DNA of 64,000 bases, from positions 78,555-142,554 of the forward strand of contig NZ_JALDYX010000007.1 in NCBI RefSeq assembly GCF_024267675.1, read 5' to 3'. A model generated the notes under the pieces. It was not told where the DNA came from, did not search any database, and saw only the letters and a program-made list of their open reading frames with translations. Shown piece after piece: positions 8,313-17,278 of the stretch. The translations under genes and the position numbers were made by a program. This DNA comes from Marinobacterium sedimentorum (GTDB lineage: Bacteria; Pseudomonadota; Gammaproteobacteria; Pseudomonadales; Balneatricaceae). Each line of letters opens with the position of its first letter. The first letter of the stretch is position 1.

Positions 8313-9805
8313 TGACCACTCTGCGGACCCATGAAGAATATAAAGAGATTGCCGCCAAGCTGACGCCGCCCTCAATGAGTTTCATTAATGGCAGCTTCCG
8401 ACCTTCCAGCGACGCGGAAACAATCCCCGTAACGAATCCGGCCACCGACGAGCTGATAACCCATATCGCGGCCTGTACTGTTGCCGATGTCGATTTTGCC
8501 GTTGAGAAGGCACGCACAGCATTTGACAGCGGTGTCTGGAGCAAAATCCACCCGTCAGAACGCAAAAAAGTTTTAATCCAGCTCTGCTCGCTGATTGAAA
8601 AGAACGCTCATGAGCTGGCAGTGCTGGAAAGCATTGACTCAGGCAAGCCTATTTCTGATTGCGCGACCATTGATATTCCAGAAATAATTCACACTATTAG
8701 CTGGCACGCCGAGCTGATCGATAAAATCTACGATCAGACCGCGCCGGTCGGAAATGATGCCGTTGCCATGGTGGTGCGTGAGCCTGTTGGCGTTGTTGGG
8801 GCTGTTCTGCCCTGGAACTTCCCGATCCTGATGCTGGCGTGGAAAATTGCACCCGCACTGGCAGCAGGCTGCTCCATGATCGTCAAGCCTGCCGCTCAGA
8901 CGTCTTTGACAGCATTGCGTGTTGCTGAGTTAGCCACTGAAGCCGGTCTGCCCGATGGCGTGCTGAATATCGTGACCGGTAGCGGTCGGGTCGTGGGCGA
9001 AGCGATTGGCAGCCACATGGACATCGACATGGTGACCTTCACCGGCTCGACAGAGACCGGCCGTCGTTTTCTGCGCTACTCCGCCGACTCCAACATCAAG
9101 GAAGTGGTACTGGAACTCGGTGGCAAGAACCCCTGCATCGTGCTGGATGATGCCGAAGACCTGGATAAAGTTGCCGCGCAGGTTGTCGCCGCAGCCTTCT
9201 GGAACATGGGCGAAAACTGCTCAGCGGGCTCCCGCCTGATTGTTCAGGCAGGCATCAAGGACAAGCTGATGGAGCGGGTGCTGCATCACTCCAAAGACTG
9301 GAAAACCGGCGATCCTCTGGATCCGTCGAACCAGCTGGGTGCGCTGGTCGACAAGGTACACTTTGGCAAGGTCTGTGAGTATCTCGAGATCGCCAGGGAA
9401 GAGGGTCACACACTTCTGCTCGGCGGAAACACGTCAGATGGCTGCTATGTAATGCCGACCATTTTTGATGGTGTCAAAAACAGCGACCGTCTGGCGAAAG
9501 AAGAGATTTTTGGGCCTGTTCTGTCGGTCATTACCGTCAGCAGCTACGAAGAAGCGATCGCCGTCGCCAACGATACCGAATATGGCCTGGCGGCTTCGGT
9601 ATTCACTGCCAATGGAAAAACATCCATGCGTGCGGCTCAGGCACTGCGTGCCGGCACCGTCACCGTGAACTGCTTTGGCGAAGGTGATGTATCGACCCCC
9701 TTCGGTGGCTACAAACAGTCGGGCTTCGGTGGTCGCGACAAATCCATTCATGCACATGATCAGTTCACCCAGCTGAAAACTATCTGGATTGATCTGACTG
9801 ACTGA
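8312..9805 (+). CDS. NAD(P)-dependent aldehyde dehydrogenase (PuuC-like)
   Basis: Soluble aldehyde dehydrogenase, 497 residues, close to the PuuC/betaine-aldehyde group. Cofactor and catalytic landmarks are PWNFPILMLAWK near residue 170, FTGSTETG near 246, ELGGKNPCIV near 270 with the general-base Glu, and the nucleophile Cys in NMGENCSAGSR near 304. C-terminal EEIFGPVLSV and PFGGYKQSGFG are also present. Translation is probably coupled to the upstream lyase through TAATG. In the operon it would oxidise the aldehyde released by the lyase or by the FAD oxidase that follows 109 bases later. Substrate is unknown; a gamma-amino or oxo-acid semialdehyde is plausible. Confidence 0.9.
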   Translation: MTTLRTHEEYKEIAAKLTPPSMSFINGSFRPSSDAETIPVTNPATDELITHIAACTVADVDFAVEKARTAFDSGVWSKIHPSERKKVLIQLCSLIEKNAHELAVLESIDSGKPISDCATIDIPEIIHTISWHAELIDKIYDQTAPVGNDAVAMVVREPVGVVGAVLPWNFPILMLAWKIAPALAAGCSMIVKPAAQTSLTALRVAELATEAGLPDGVLNIVTGSGRVVGEAIGSHMDIDMVTFTGSTETGRRFLRYSADSNIKEVVLELGGKNPCIVLDDAEDLDKVAAQVVAAAFWNMGENCSAGSRLIVQAGIKDKLMERVLHHSKDWKTGDPLDPSNQLGALVDKVHFGKVCEYLEIAREEGHTLLLGGNTSDGCYVMPTIFDGVKNSDRLAKEEIFGPVLSVITVSSYEEAIAVANDTEYGLAASVFTANGKTSMRAAQALRAGTVTVNCFGEGDVSTPFGGYKQSGFGGRDKSIHAHDQFTQLKTIWIDLTD

Positions 9806-9914
9806 TGGTTAAAGGTTCTAACCGGGCGGGTACTGCAATTAAAAGAGACCAGGGGCCAAAGTTCCAGGCGCATGGCACTAGCGTTACCCGGCTCCGGTTC
9901 AGAAGGACAACGGT

Positions 9915-11261
9915 ATGACCAAAACTATAAAAGTAAAGCGCTTACCCGTGGATCCAGGCCCTGCAGCCTGGAACAGTATCCTGACCCCGGCATCAGAGTA
10001 TCCACGCCTGAACGGGGATATAAATGCTGACTGGGTCGTCGTAGGCGGTGGTTTTACCGGTATCGCCGCAGCCCGCAGGCTGTCCCAGCTGGTCGGAACC
10101 GAATCCATCGTGCTGCTGGAAGCAAAACGACTGGCCGATGGCCCCGCCGGGCGCAATAGCGGCTTTATGATCGATCTGCCCCATGATCTGAGCTCGGAGA
10201 CCTATGCCGGTGCCCATGAAAATGACCTGCGGCAGATTAAACTAAACCGCGAAGCAATCCGGTTTGCCGGCGAAATGGCCACTGAGTACGGCATGCCAAA
10301 AGCCGTATTTAACCCATGCGGCAAAGTAACCGCAGCCGGTTCATCCCGCGGCGAACAGCATATTGCCAGCTACCAGAAGCATTTGAGCTCGCTAGGCGAA
10401 AGCTTCCGGTTAATGGACCACTCGGAAATGAAAGAGTGGACAGGCTGCGACTTTTATCGAAACGGGCTCTTTACACCCGGGGCGGTCATGATACAGCCCG
10501 CGGCCTTTATTCGTAAGGCGGCCGAAGGCCTGAGCGCCAAGATCAGCATTTATGAAAACAGCCCTGTCACCCGTATGGAACTCGGCGCTGTGCATAAACT
10601 GGTCACCCCCGGGGCCATCGTGAGGGCCAAGGGGGTTATCCTGGCGGTCAATGGCCATATTCAGTCGTTTGGCTTCTTCCCGAAAAGGCTGCTGCATGTA
10701 TTTACCTACGCATCTATGACCCGGGCGCTGACGCCTGGAGAAACCCAGCGTTTGGGCGGTGCCAGTAACTGGGGAATATTGCCCGCCGACCCCATGGGCA
10801 CAACGGTACGTCGCAGCTCTGACTTTATGGGCAGCGGCGATCGTATTGTGATTCGTAATCACGCGACCCTGAACCAGTCTATTGAAGCGACGGCCCAAAA
10901 TATGAAAAGAGCGGCAAGATTGCAGGATCGCTCTTTTGAAAATCGCTTTCCGATGCTCAAGGGGGTTGAGATGGAATATCGCTGGGGAGGGCGACTGTGT
11001 CTTTCCCTGAACTCTGTACCCGCGTTTGGCGAAGTGGAATCCAGGGTCTGGGCAGCCGCGTGTCAGAATGGCCTGGGCACGGTGAAAGGTACATTGTCGG
11101 GAATGATGGCCGCCGAGCAGGCCGTACTCGGTAGCTCGACACTGCTGACACAGTTTCTGGACCACCAGCAACCCGGGAAGCTGCCGCCCGAGCCATTTCT
11201 GACGGTCGGCGCCAACATGACCATGCGCTGGAAGGAATGGCAGGCCGGCATTGAAATGTAA
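9915..11261 (+). CDS. FAD-dependent amine oxidoreductase (DAO family, OrdL/PuuB-like)
   Basis: Flavoprotein of the D-amino-acid-oxidase fold, 448 residues. The dinucleotide-binding motif is VVVGGGFTGIAAARRL (about residues 41-56) followed by the acidic strand end VLLEAKRLADGPAGRNSGFM, whose GRNSGF is typical of the OrdL/PuuB/GbcB-cluster amine oxidases. A late motif EYRWGGRLCLS near residue 355 and a C-terminal NGLGTVKGTLSG complete the FAD site. Family members oxidise secondary or tertiary amines, for example removing an N-methyl group or cleaving a C-N bond. It sits between the aldehyde dehydrogenase and the reductase. This suggests that it acts on the product of the Rieske enzyme. Confidence 0.87.
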   Translation: MTKTIKVKRLPVDPGPAAWNSILTPASEYPRLNGDINADWVVVGGGFTGIAAARRLSQLVGTESIVLLEAKRLADGPAGRNSGFMIDLPHDLSSETYAGAHENDLRQIKLNREAIRFAGEMATEYGMPKAVFNPCGKVTAAGSSRGEQHIASYQKHLSSLGESFRLMDHSEMKEWTGCDFYRNGLFTPGAVMIQPAAFIRKAAEGLSAKISIYENSPVTRMELGAVHKLVTPGAIVRAKGVILAVNGHIQSFGFFPKRLLHVFTYASMTRALTPGETQRLGGASNWGILPADPMGTTVRRSSDFMGSGDRIVIRNHATLNQSIEATAQNMKRAARLQDRSFENRFPMLKGVEMEYRWGGRLCLSLNSVPAFGEVESRVWAAACQNGLGTVKGTLSGMMAAEQAVLGSSTLLTQFLDHQQPGKLPPEPFLTVGANMTMRWKEWQAGIEM

Positions 11262-11294
11262 TCTCCCGGCGCTGACTCTGAACAGGAAACCACT

Positions 11295-12404
11295 ATGACC
11301 CACTTCAACACTAGCGAGTTTCTGGACCCGGTCCGCACCCAGACCTGGAGCAACGGCCGCCACCTGGTGCGCTGCGTAAGGGTGATCCGCGAAACCGCGG
11401 ACGTTTGCACCTTTACCTTCAGCCTGGGCCAGCCGGTGCTGTTTTTCTTCAAGCCCGGGCAGTTTGTCACCCTGGAACTGGAGATCGCCGGCCAGCGCGT
11501 CATGCGCTCCTACACCATCTCCAGCTCACCGTCGATTCCCTACAGCTTCTCGATCACCGTGAAGCGCGTCCCCGGTGGCGAGGTCTCCAACTGGCTGCAC
11601 GAAAATCTTCAGTCCGGCGACCAGATTGCCGTGCACGGCCCGGTGGGGCAGTTCAACTGCCTGGACTTCCCGGCCGAGAAAGTCCTGCTGCTGTCCGGCG
11701 GTGTTGGCATCACGCCGGTCATGTCCATGGCGCGCTGGTGGTTTGATACCGACACTGAGGTCGATATCGCCTTCGTCCACAGCGCCCGCACCCCGGGGGA
11801 TGTGATCTACCGGCACGAGCTGGACTACATGTCCTCGCGCATCGGCAATTTCCAGCTGCACCTGGTGTGTGAGCGCAACGACGTCGGCCAGATCTGGGGC
11901 GGCTATCGCGGTCGGGTCGATCTCAACATGCTGCAGCTCATCGCTCCGGATTTTCTGCAGCGCGAGGTTTTCTGCTGTGGCCCCGAGCCCTACATGAAGG
12001 CCATTCGTACCTTGCTGGAACAGGCCGGTTTTGACATGCGCCAGTACCACGAGGAATCATTCGATGCCACGCCGGCGCAGGATGTGCGCCAGGCCGAGGT
12101 GCATGCCGACGAAGCTCAGCAAGCGGAGCTCGTCGAGCTGGAGATGGCCCGCGTCAACTTTGCCGACTCCGGCCAGAGCGTCGAGGTGGCCCTTGGCAGT
12201 AACCTTAACGAGGCCGCCGCCGAAGCCGGCATCAACATACCCAAGGCCTGCGGCATCGGCATCTGCGGTGCCTGCCGGGTCCGCATCATCGATGGTCGTT
12301 CCAGCATGGCGCACAACGGCGGCATCACGCCCGAAGAAATCGAACAGGGTTATGTGCTGTCGTGCTGCACCCAGGTCGAGGGCGACCTGCAGGTCGAGTT
12401 CTGA
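11295..12404 (+). CDS. FAD/2Fe-2S oxygenase reductase (GbcB-like)
   Basis: Electron-transfer partner for the Rieske oxygenase, 369 residues. The order is FNR-type FAD domain, NAD domain, then a C-terminal plant-type ferredoxin. FAD binding is shown by RSYTISSSP near residue 75, NAD binding by GGVGITPVMSM near 136, and the CGPEPYM motif near 227. The ferredoxin ligands are Cys residues in ACGIGICGACR and a later SCC near residue 360. This domain order is that of GbcB and the carnitine-oxygenase reductase. Its codon use is GC-rich like the oxygenase gene and unlike the three genes just upstream. It is the last gene of the operon; hairpins follow from 12559. Confidence 0.9.
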   Translation: MTHFNTSEFLDPVRTQTWSNGRHLVRCVRVIRETADVCTFTFSLGQPVLFFFKPGQFVTLELEIAGQRVMRSYTISSSPSIPYSFSITVKRVPGGEVSNWLHENLQSGDQIAVHGPVGQFNCLDFPAEKVLLLSGGVGITPVMSMARWWFDTDTEVDIAFVHSARTPGDVIYRHELDYMSSRIGNFQLHLVCERNDVGQIWGGYRGRVDLNMLQLIAPDFLQREVFCCGPEPYMKAIRTLLEQAGFDMRQYHEESFDATPAQDVRQAEVHADEAQQAELVELEMARVNFADSGQSVEVALGSNLNEAAAEAGINIPKACGIGICGACRVRIIDGRSSMAHNGGITPEEIEQGYVLSCCTQVEGDLQVEF

Positions 12405-12548
12405 TCGCCGGGTGCTTGCTGCAGGCTCCGACTTTCCTCAAAAAAGGGTTCTTCCAGTTTTAACGAGAAAGTGGTGCGGCGCTGGTAAACGAATGCACCG
12501 CCTCCGTGTAGAGATGTCTAGACAATCAAGCATCACAATGGTCGGATA

Positions 12549-12890
12549 GTCCCTGTTTCGCCCTTTTGGGCGCCTTAGTTTTCTTTGCTCGTGCGAAAGA
12601 AAAGTAAGCAAGGCTTTTTTACCTTGAAGAATACGCCCTAATGAAGCTTTTTCACTGCGCGCTGGAACGATTTTCCGGACGCCGGCCTTCAAGGTGAAGA
12701 GTCTGCACGGCTTTTATCGGATCTGCGGCTCGGCATCCCTGCCTCGCCCCTGAAGGGCCTGATCGAAAAATAGCCCAGTGCTCGTCGGCTTCTCACGCGG
12801 CCGGGGTGCCGCCCTCAACTATCTGGAAATGCTGCGGAACCGATTGAGGCGATATTGACAGCCCAAGTAGCGGAGCCATGACAAGCGTTG
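12549..12890. repeat. Non-coding tract with nested hairpins, possible dispersed-repeat family; terminator at its left end
   Basis: 12405-12960 holds no gene. CGCCC (12559-12563) pairs with GGGCG (12568-12572) and is followed by ccttagttttcttt, a likely terminator for the reductase operon. Straight after, cttagttttctttgc (12574-12588) pairs with gcgaaagaaaagtaag (12593-12608) across tcgt. The rest, to about 12890, is a GC-rich tract with blocks such as cggcttttatcgga and gcggctcggcatccctgcctcg. It looks like the long intergenic repeats known from several marine gammaproteobacteria. Only one copy is present in this window, so the repeat status is inference. Confidence 0.4.
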
Positions 12891-12960
12891 TGCCATGCGC
12901 ACCTCACCCGCCCTGCTAACGAATCACGAATTACGAATAACTAATGACCTTAACCGCCGA

Positions 12961-14811
12961 TCAAAGCCCCTCGTCACGGCGGTACTGTCGGGCCTGGGAG
13001 GCCATGCGGATATGGGCGTTGGCTTCACCGTAACGGTCGTAATCCTTGATCCGCTGTACCACCTCGAAGAAGACGCCGTGGGCTTCGCGGGTGTAGAAGT
13101 GGAAGAATTCGCCGTCGTCATTGCGATCATAAAGGATGTTCAGGCTGCGCATGCGCGCCAGTACGTCGGGCTCAGGCGCAAAGCGTGCATCCAGATCACG
13201 GTAGTAGTTTTGCGGAATGGGCAGCAGCTTGTCAGCGCCCACCGCGCCTGCCGCCGCAAAGATATCCTCGCAGGCAAAGGCGATCTGTTGCACGCCGGAG
13301 CCCTTGGCCTTGTGGATAAAGCGCTGCGCCGAAGCTTCACGTGCTGCCGTCATGTTAAGCGGTATCCGCACCCGGCCATCCCGGCTCTTGGCCACACGGC
13401 TGACCACCAGGCCGTAGATATCCGGCAGATCGGTACTGGCTTCAACCTCGAACCCGAACAGTGACTTGTAGAAAAAGGACGCCGAGAGGAAATCGGTATT
13501 GGATACCGTCTGGCCGATATGATCGATGCGCTGCAGCCCGACGGCGGTCTCACCTACATCGGTCAGCGGTACAAAGTCGATATCGAAAAAGCGGAACTTG
13601 CCCGGGCGCTCGACAAAGTACACCAGGCTGTCACCTATACCGCGGATGGCCGGAATGTTCAGCTCCCCAGGACCCGCCTGATTGGCAAAGCGCGTGCTGC
13701 GATAGCGCTCGGTGCGCGCCAGCATGGCACCCAGATCAGTGGTGGCAAACGCCAGGGCACAGATGGACACGCCGTGGGCCTGATAGTGTTCATGGGCCTG
13801 GCTCAGCGGCTCGCGGTTCAGCACCAGGTTGATATCACCCTGGCGCATCAGGCTGACGTTCTTGGAGCGGTGTTTATGGGTTTCGCGAAAACCGAGGTTC
13901 TGCAGCAGTTGCACCAGTTCGTCGCCGCTGTCGCCCTCCACCGCAAATTCGATAAATTCGACGTCGGTAATCTCGGGCTGAGCCGGTTGCTCCGGCGCCA
14001 CCGAGGTTTGCTCTTCGAGCCAGATCAGGGAGCGCATTCCATCCACGGCCTTTTCCAGCGGCGATGAGGAACGGAATTCGTCATTGAAAATTTCGTGGGA
14101 CAGGTAGTCGTCAAAGCCCTTGTCCTTCAGGCACTGCACAAACTCCACCACCGGCAGATCACCCTGCCCCGGGAAACAGCGGAAATGCCGGCTGTAGTGC
14201 AGCACTTCCATCTGCAGCCGCGGCGCATCGGCCACCTGCACCAGCGCTATCTTGTCGATGGGGATCTCATCGCGCAGCACGTCCAGCGTATTGCCGCGGG
14301 CAAACATGTGGAAACTGTCGAGGATGATACCCAGGTTCGGATGATCGCCACGCTTGACGATATCCCAGGCGACATCGTAATCCGCCACATGGCGGCCCCA
14401 GGCCAGCGCTTCGTAGCCGATGATAAAGTCCTGCTGGCGGGCCAGTTCCGCCAGTTCGTGCAGATCGGCGGCAGCACGGTCGCGATCATCGATAACATGG
14501 GGCGATACATTGCTGCAGATCAGCAGTCGCCTGGTGCCCAGTTCATGCATCAACTCGAACTTGCGCTGGGCGCGATAGAAATTCTGGCTGCGCCAGGGTT
14601 CCGGCATCGCCTCGAAGTCGCGAAACGGCTGCAGCGCAATGATTTCCAGCCCGAGGTCTTCCGCCATCAGGCGTACATCTCGCGCGCTGCCATCGAACTG
14701 GGTCAGATCGTTCTCGAAAATTTCCACGCCATCAAAGCCAGCCTGCGCCGCGGCGCGCAGTTTTTCCTGCAGTGAACCTGAAATCGTGACCGTCGCGAGT
14801 GCCGTTTTCAT
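12961..14811 (-). CDS. quiC: 3-dehydroshikimate dehydratase fused to an HPPD-like domain (QuiC type)
   Basis: Converts 3-dehydroshikimate to protocatechuate, linking quinate/shikimate use to the pca genes. The N-terminal half (about 1-270) is a sugar-isomerase-type TIM barrel whose metal ligands are readable as Glu134 (GYEALAWG), Asp165 and His168 (LDSFHMF), Gln192 (VQVADAP) and Glu240 (SHEIFND). The C-terminal half (about 285-600) has two VOC-type repeats like 4-hydroxyphenylpyruvate dioxygenase. Of the expected iron ligands, His431 (RIDHIGQTV) and Glu583 (VFFEVVQ) are present, but the second His position reads Gln509 (GVQQIAF). The 616-residue two-domain form matches pseudomonad QuiC1. It diverges from pcaQ across 244 bases. 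Confidence 0.9.
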   Translation of the reverse strand: MKTALATVTISGSLQEKLRAAAQAGFDGVEIFENDLTQFDGSARDVRLMAEDLGLEIIALQPFRDFEAMPEPWRSQNFYRAQRKFELMHELGTRRLLICSNVSPHVIDDRDRAAADLHELAELARQQDFIIGYEALAWGRHVADYDVAWDIVKRGDHPNLGIILDSFHMFARGNTLDVLRDEIPIDKIALVQVADAPRLQMEVLHYSRHFRCFPGQGDLPVVEFVQCLKDKGFDDYLSHEIFNDEFRSSSPLEKAVDGMRSLIWLEEQTSVAPEQPAQPEITDVEFIEFAVEGDSGDELVQLLQNLGFRETHKHRSKNVSLMRQGDINLVLNREPLSQAHEHYQAHGVSICALAFATTDLGAMLARTERYRSTRFANQAGPGELNIPAIRGIGDSLVYFVERPGKFRFFDIDFVPLTDVGETAVGLQRIDHIGQTVSNTDFLSASFFYKSLFGFEVEASTDLPDIYGLVVSRVAKSRDGRVRIPLNMTAAREASAQRFIHKAKGSGVQQIAFACEDIFAAAGAVGADKLLPIPQNYYRDLDARFAPEPDVLARMRSLNILYDRNDDGEFFHFYTREAHGVFFEVVQRIKDYDRYGEANAHIRMASQARQYRRDEGL

Positions 14812-14938
14812 GCTGTATTCCCGGAGATTCTGAGCCAGTAGCCTGCGTCTGCGCAGCAGTGCGACCAGCTAAAATTGTCATTTCGCTAACACTACTCCCA
14901 TGGCGTCGCGCTGATAAATGAATAACACGACCATTTAA

Positions 14939-14954
14939 ATATCGAATTCGATAT
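14939..14954. promoter_or_regulatory. Perfect 16-base palindrome ATATCG-aatt-CGATAT between quiC and pcaQ
   Basis: The palindrome sits 128 bases before quiC and 102 before pcaQ. The same half-sites with a four-base spacer recur at 26811-26826 upstream of aroE and dctP. A shared operator for one regulator of this catabolic island is the simplest reading; the GntR protein at 24825-25496 is a candidate. Confidence 0.5.
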
Positions 14955-15055
14955 GATAAGCACTGTATTTAGCCAATAAGCACACATAAAAAATATGCGT
15001 TCAACCATTTATAAATTACCCTACACTTTAGACGAACCTCCGGAGAATCGCCCCC

Positions 15056-16009
15056 ATGCTTGAGAACCGCATCAAGTACCGCCATCTGCAATGCTTTCTG
15101 GAAGTGGCGCGCCAGGGCAGCGTCGGTGGCGCGGCCGACGTGCTGGCGCTGACCCAGCCGGCGGTGTCGAAAAAGCTCAAGGAACTGGAAGAGATGCTGG
15201 GCGTCCGGCTGATGGAACGCAGCAAGAAAGGCGTGGAACTGACCCAGTTTGGCGAGGTGTTTCTCAAATATGCCGGCGCCAGCGTCGCGGCCCTGCGTGA
15301 AGGTACCGACAGCATTGCCCAGGCCCAGCAGCGCGGCAAGCTGCGTCTCAGCGTCGGCGTACTGCCCACGGTGGCGACCAGTATATTGCCCAGGGCCGTA
15401 CAGCGCTTTCGCCAGGGCGGCATGGACGTCACCCTGAATTTGCAGACAGGGCCCAATGCGCTGCTGCTCAGCCAGCTTCGCGTCGGCCAACTGGATCTGG
15501 TGGTAGGCCGCCTGGCCGAACCCGAACTGATGGCGGGGCTCTCGTTCCAGCATCTCTACTCAGAACGGATTGCCTTTGCGGTCCGCCCAGGCCATCCGCT
15601 GCTGCAGAACCCGGCACTGAATGTGCGCGACCTCAGCGGTTATCCAGTGCTCTACCCGCCCAAGGACTCCATTATTGCGCCCACCGTCGAGCGCTACCTG
15701 ATCAGCCAGGGCATTGGCGCGCTGCACGATCGCATCGAAACCGTGTCCGATGGTTTCGGCAAGGAATATATCCGCCAGACCGATGCCATCTGGATCATTT
15801 CCAGGGGCGTAGTGGCGCGGGAAATCAGCGATGGCATCTTCTGCGAACTGCCGCTGGATACCCGCGAGACCCTGGGGCCCGTGGGGCTGACAACCCGCGC
15901 CGATACGATTCCGTCACCGGCGCTGCAGCTGCTGATGAATGCCGTGCGTGATGTCGCCCTGGCAATTAAAGCTACGGATCCTGATACACATATCAATAAG
16001 AATATATAA
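15056..16009 (+). CDS. pcaQ: LysR-family regulator of protocatechuate genes (PcaQ-like)
   Basis: Activator of 317 residues with the N-terminal winged helix (NRIKYRHLQCFLEVARQGSV, then ALTQPAVSKKLKELE) and an effector domain that in PcaQ binds beta-carboxymuconate. The phrase RHLQCFLEVARQGSV and the TQPAVSKKL recognition helix are characteristic of PcaQ. It is transcribed towards the pcaDC-pcaHG genes 77 bases ahead and diverges from quiC. I could not find a clean ATAACC-N4-GGTTAA box in 16010-16086; TTTAACC followed by GGGTCAA just before pcaDC is a weak match. The ATG is preceded by cctccggagaat, a usable ribosome site. Confidence 0.85.
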   Translation: MLENRIKYRHLQCFLEVARQGSVGGAADVLALTQPAVSKKLKELEEMLGVRLMERSKKGVELTQFGEVFLKYAGASVAALREGTDSIAQAQQRGKLRLSVGVLPTVATSILPRAVQRFRQGGMDVTLNLQTGPNALLLSQLRVGQLDLVVGRLAEPELMAGLSFQHLYSERIAFAVRPGHPLLQNPALNVRDLSGYPVLYPPKDSIIAPTVERYLISQGIGALHDRIETVSDGFGKEYIRQTDAIWIISRGVVAREISDGIFCELPLDTRETLGPVGLTTRADTIPSPALQLLMNAVRDVALAIKATDPDTHINKNI

Positions 16010-16086
16010 AAACCACAAAACCTCATTTTACATATCGGAAGAAGTGATCGAAAGTAGGGAAATATGCTTTAACCACATCAGGGTCA

Positions 16087-17277
16087 ATGACTATGCACAG
16101 CCTGTCGCTCAACGGAGAATTCATCCACTACCAGCTGGACGGTCCGTCTCATTTGCCGCTGCTGGTTTTTTCCAATTCACTGGGCACCGACCTGCGGGTC
16201 TGGGACCCTCTGCTGCCCGAGCTGAAAGATCAGTTCCGCTTCCTGCGCTACGACAAGCGTGGCCATGGCCTGTCGTCCTGCCCGCCCGCGCCCTACCAGC
16301 TCGATGACCATATCAGCGACCTGATCGGCCTGCTGGATGCACTGGAACTCAGCCAGGTCACGCTCTGTGGCCTGTCTGTCGGCGGCCTGATCGCCCAGGG
16401 CGTCGCCGCCAAACGCCCGCAGCTGGTGAAGAACCTGATTCTGTGTGACACCGCCCACAAGATCGGTGACGCTTCCGGCTGGAATACCCGCATCGATACG
16501 ATTCGCGCGCACGGCCTGGAATACATTGCCGACGCCGTGATGGAACGCTGGTTTGCCGCCTCCTTCCGCCAGGAAAAAGCCGCCGAAGTATCCCTGTGGA
16601 GCAACATGATGGTGCGCACGCCGGTGGAAGGCTATATCGGCACCTGCGCCGCCATTCGCGATGCCGACCTGACCGCGAGCAGCGCACAGCTGATCCAGCC
16701 CACGCTCTGCGTGGTGGGCGACGAAGACGGCGCCACGCCGCCGGACCTGGTGCGCTCCACCGCCGCGCTGATTCCGGACGCGCGCTTTGAACTGCTGGCC
16801 AATGCCGGCCACCTGCCCTGCGTTGAACAGCCCAAAGCACTGGCCGCACTGATCCGTGATTTCCTGGCCGAAGTGACAGAGCCGCTGAGCCGGTACGAGC
16901 AGGGCATGCAGGTACGCCGCTCGGTGCTGGGCAATGCCCACGTCGACCGCGCCGAAGCCAACAAGACCGCCTTTGATGAGCCCTTCCAGACCTTTATTAC
17001 CGAAGGCGCCTGGGGTTCTGTCTGGAGCCGCCCGACGCTGAGCAAGCGTGATCGCAGCCTGATCACCATTACCCTGATGGCAGCCCTGGGCCACGACGAA
17101 GAACTGGCCATGCATATACGCGCCACCGCCAATACCGGCGCTACCCTGGACGAAGTCCGTGAAACCCTGCTGCACCTGGGCGTCTACGCCGGTGTACCGG
17201 CATCCAATGTCGCCATTCGCATCGCCAAGGAAACCTATACCGGCATGGGAATCGCTATTAACGGAGGTAAGCACTGA
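16087..17277 (+). CDS. pcaDC: Fused 3-oxoadipate enol-lactonase / 4-carboxymuconolactone decarboxylase
   Basis: Bifunctional enzyme of 396 residues covering two consecutive steps of the protocatechuate branch. Residues about 1-262 are an alpha/beta hydrolase (PcaD) with the nucleophile elbow CGLSVGGL and a late catalytic His in ANAGHLPCVEQP. Residues about 270-396 are a carboxymuconolactone decarboxylase (PcaC), with RRSVLGNAHVDRA, then GSVWSRPTLSKRDRSLITI and the helix motif HIRATANTGAT. Such PcaD-PcaC fusions (sometimes called PcaL) are known in other bacteria. It leads the pca operon and is followed by pcaH after one base. A second ATG two codons in (16093) is an equally possible start. 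Confidence 0.93.
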   Translation: MTMHSLSLNGEFIHYQLDGPSHLPLLVFSNSLGTDLRVWDPLLPELKDQFRFLRYDKRGHGLSSCPPAPYQLDDHISDLIGLLDALELSQVTLCGLSVGGLIAQGVAAKRPQLVKNLILCDTAHKIGDASGWNTRIDTIRAHGLEYIADAVMERWFAASFRQEKAAEVSLWSNMMVRTPVEGYIGTCAAIRDADLTASSAQLIQPTLCVVGDEDGATPPDLVRSTAALIPDARFELLANAGHLPCVEQPKALAALIRDFLAEVTEPLSRYEQGMQVRRSVLGNAHVDRAEANKTAFDEPFQTFITEGAWGSVWSRPTLSKRDRSLITITLMAALGHDEELAMHIRATANTGATLDEVRETLLHLGVYAGVPASNVAIRIAKETYTGMGIAINGGKH

Positions 17278-17278
17278 G

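Noticed and set aside
16010..16086. PcaQ-type box before pcaDC
   Set aside because: TTTAACC and GGGTCAA are seven bases apart with a mismatch, too weak to call.
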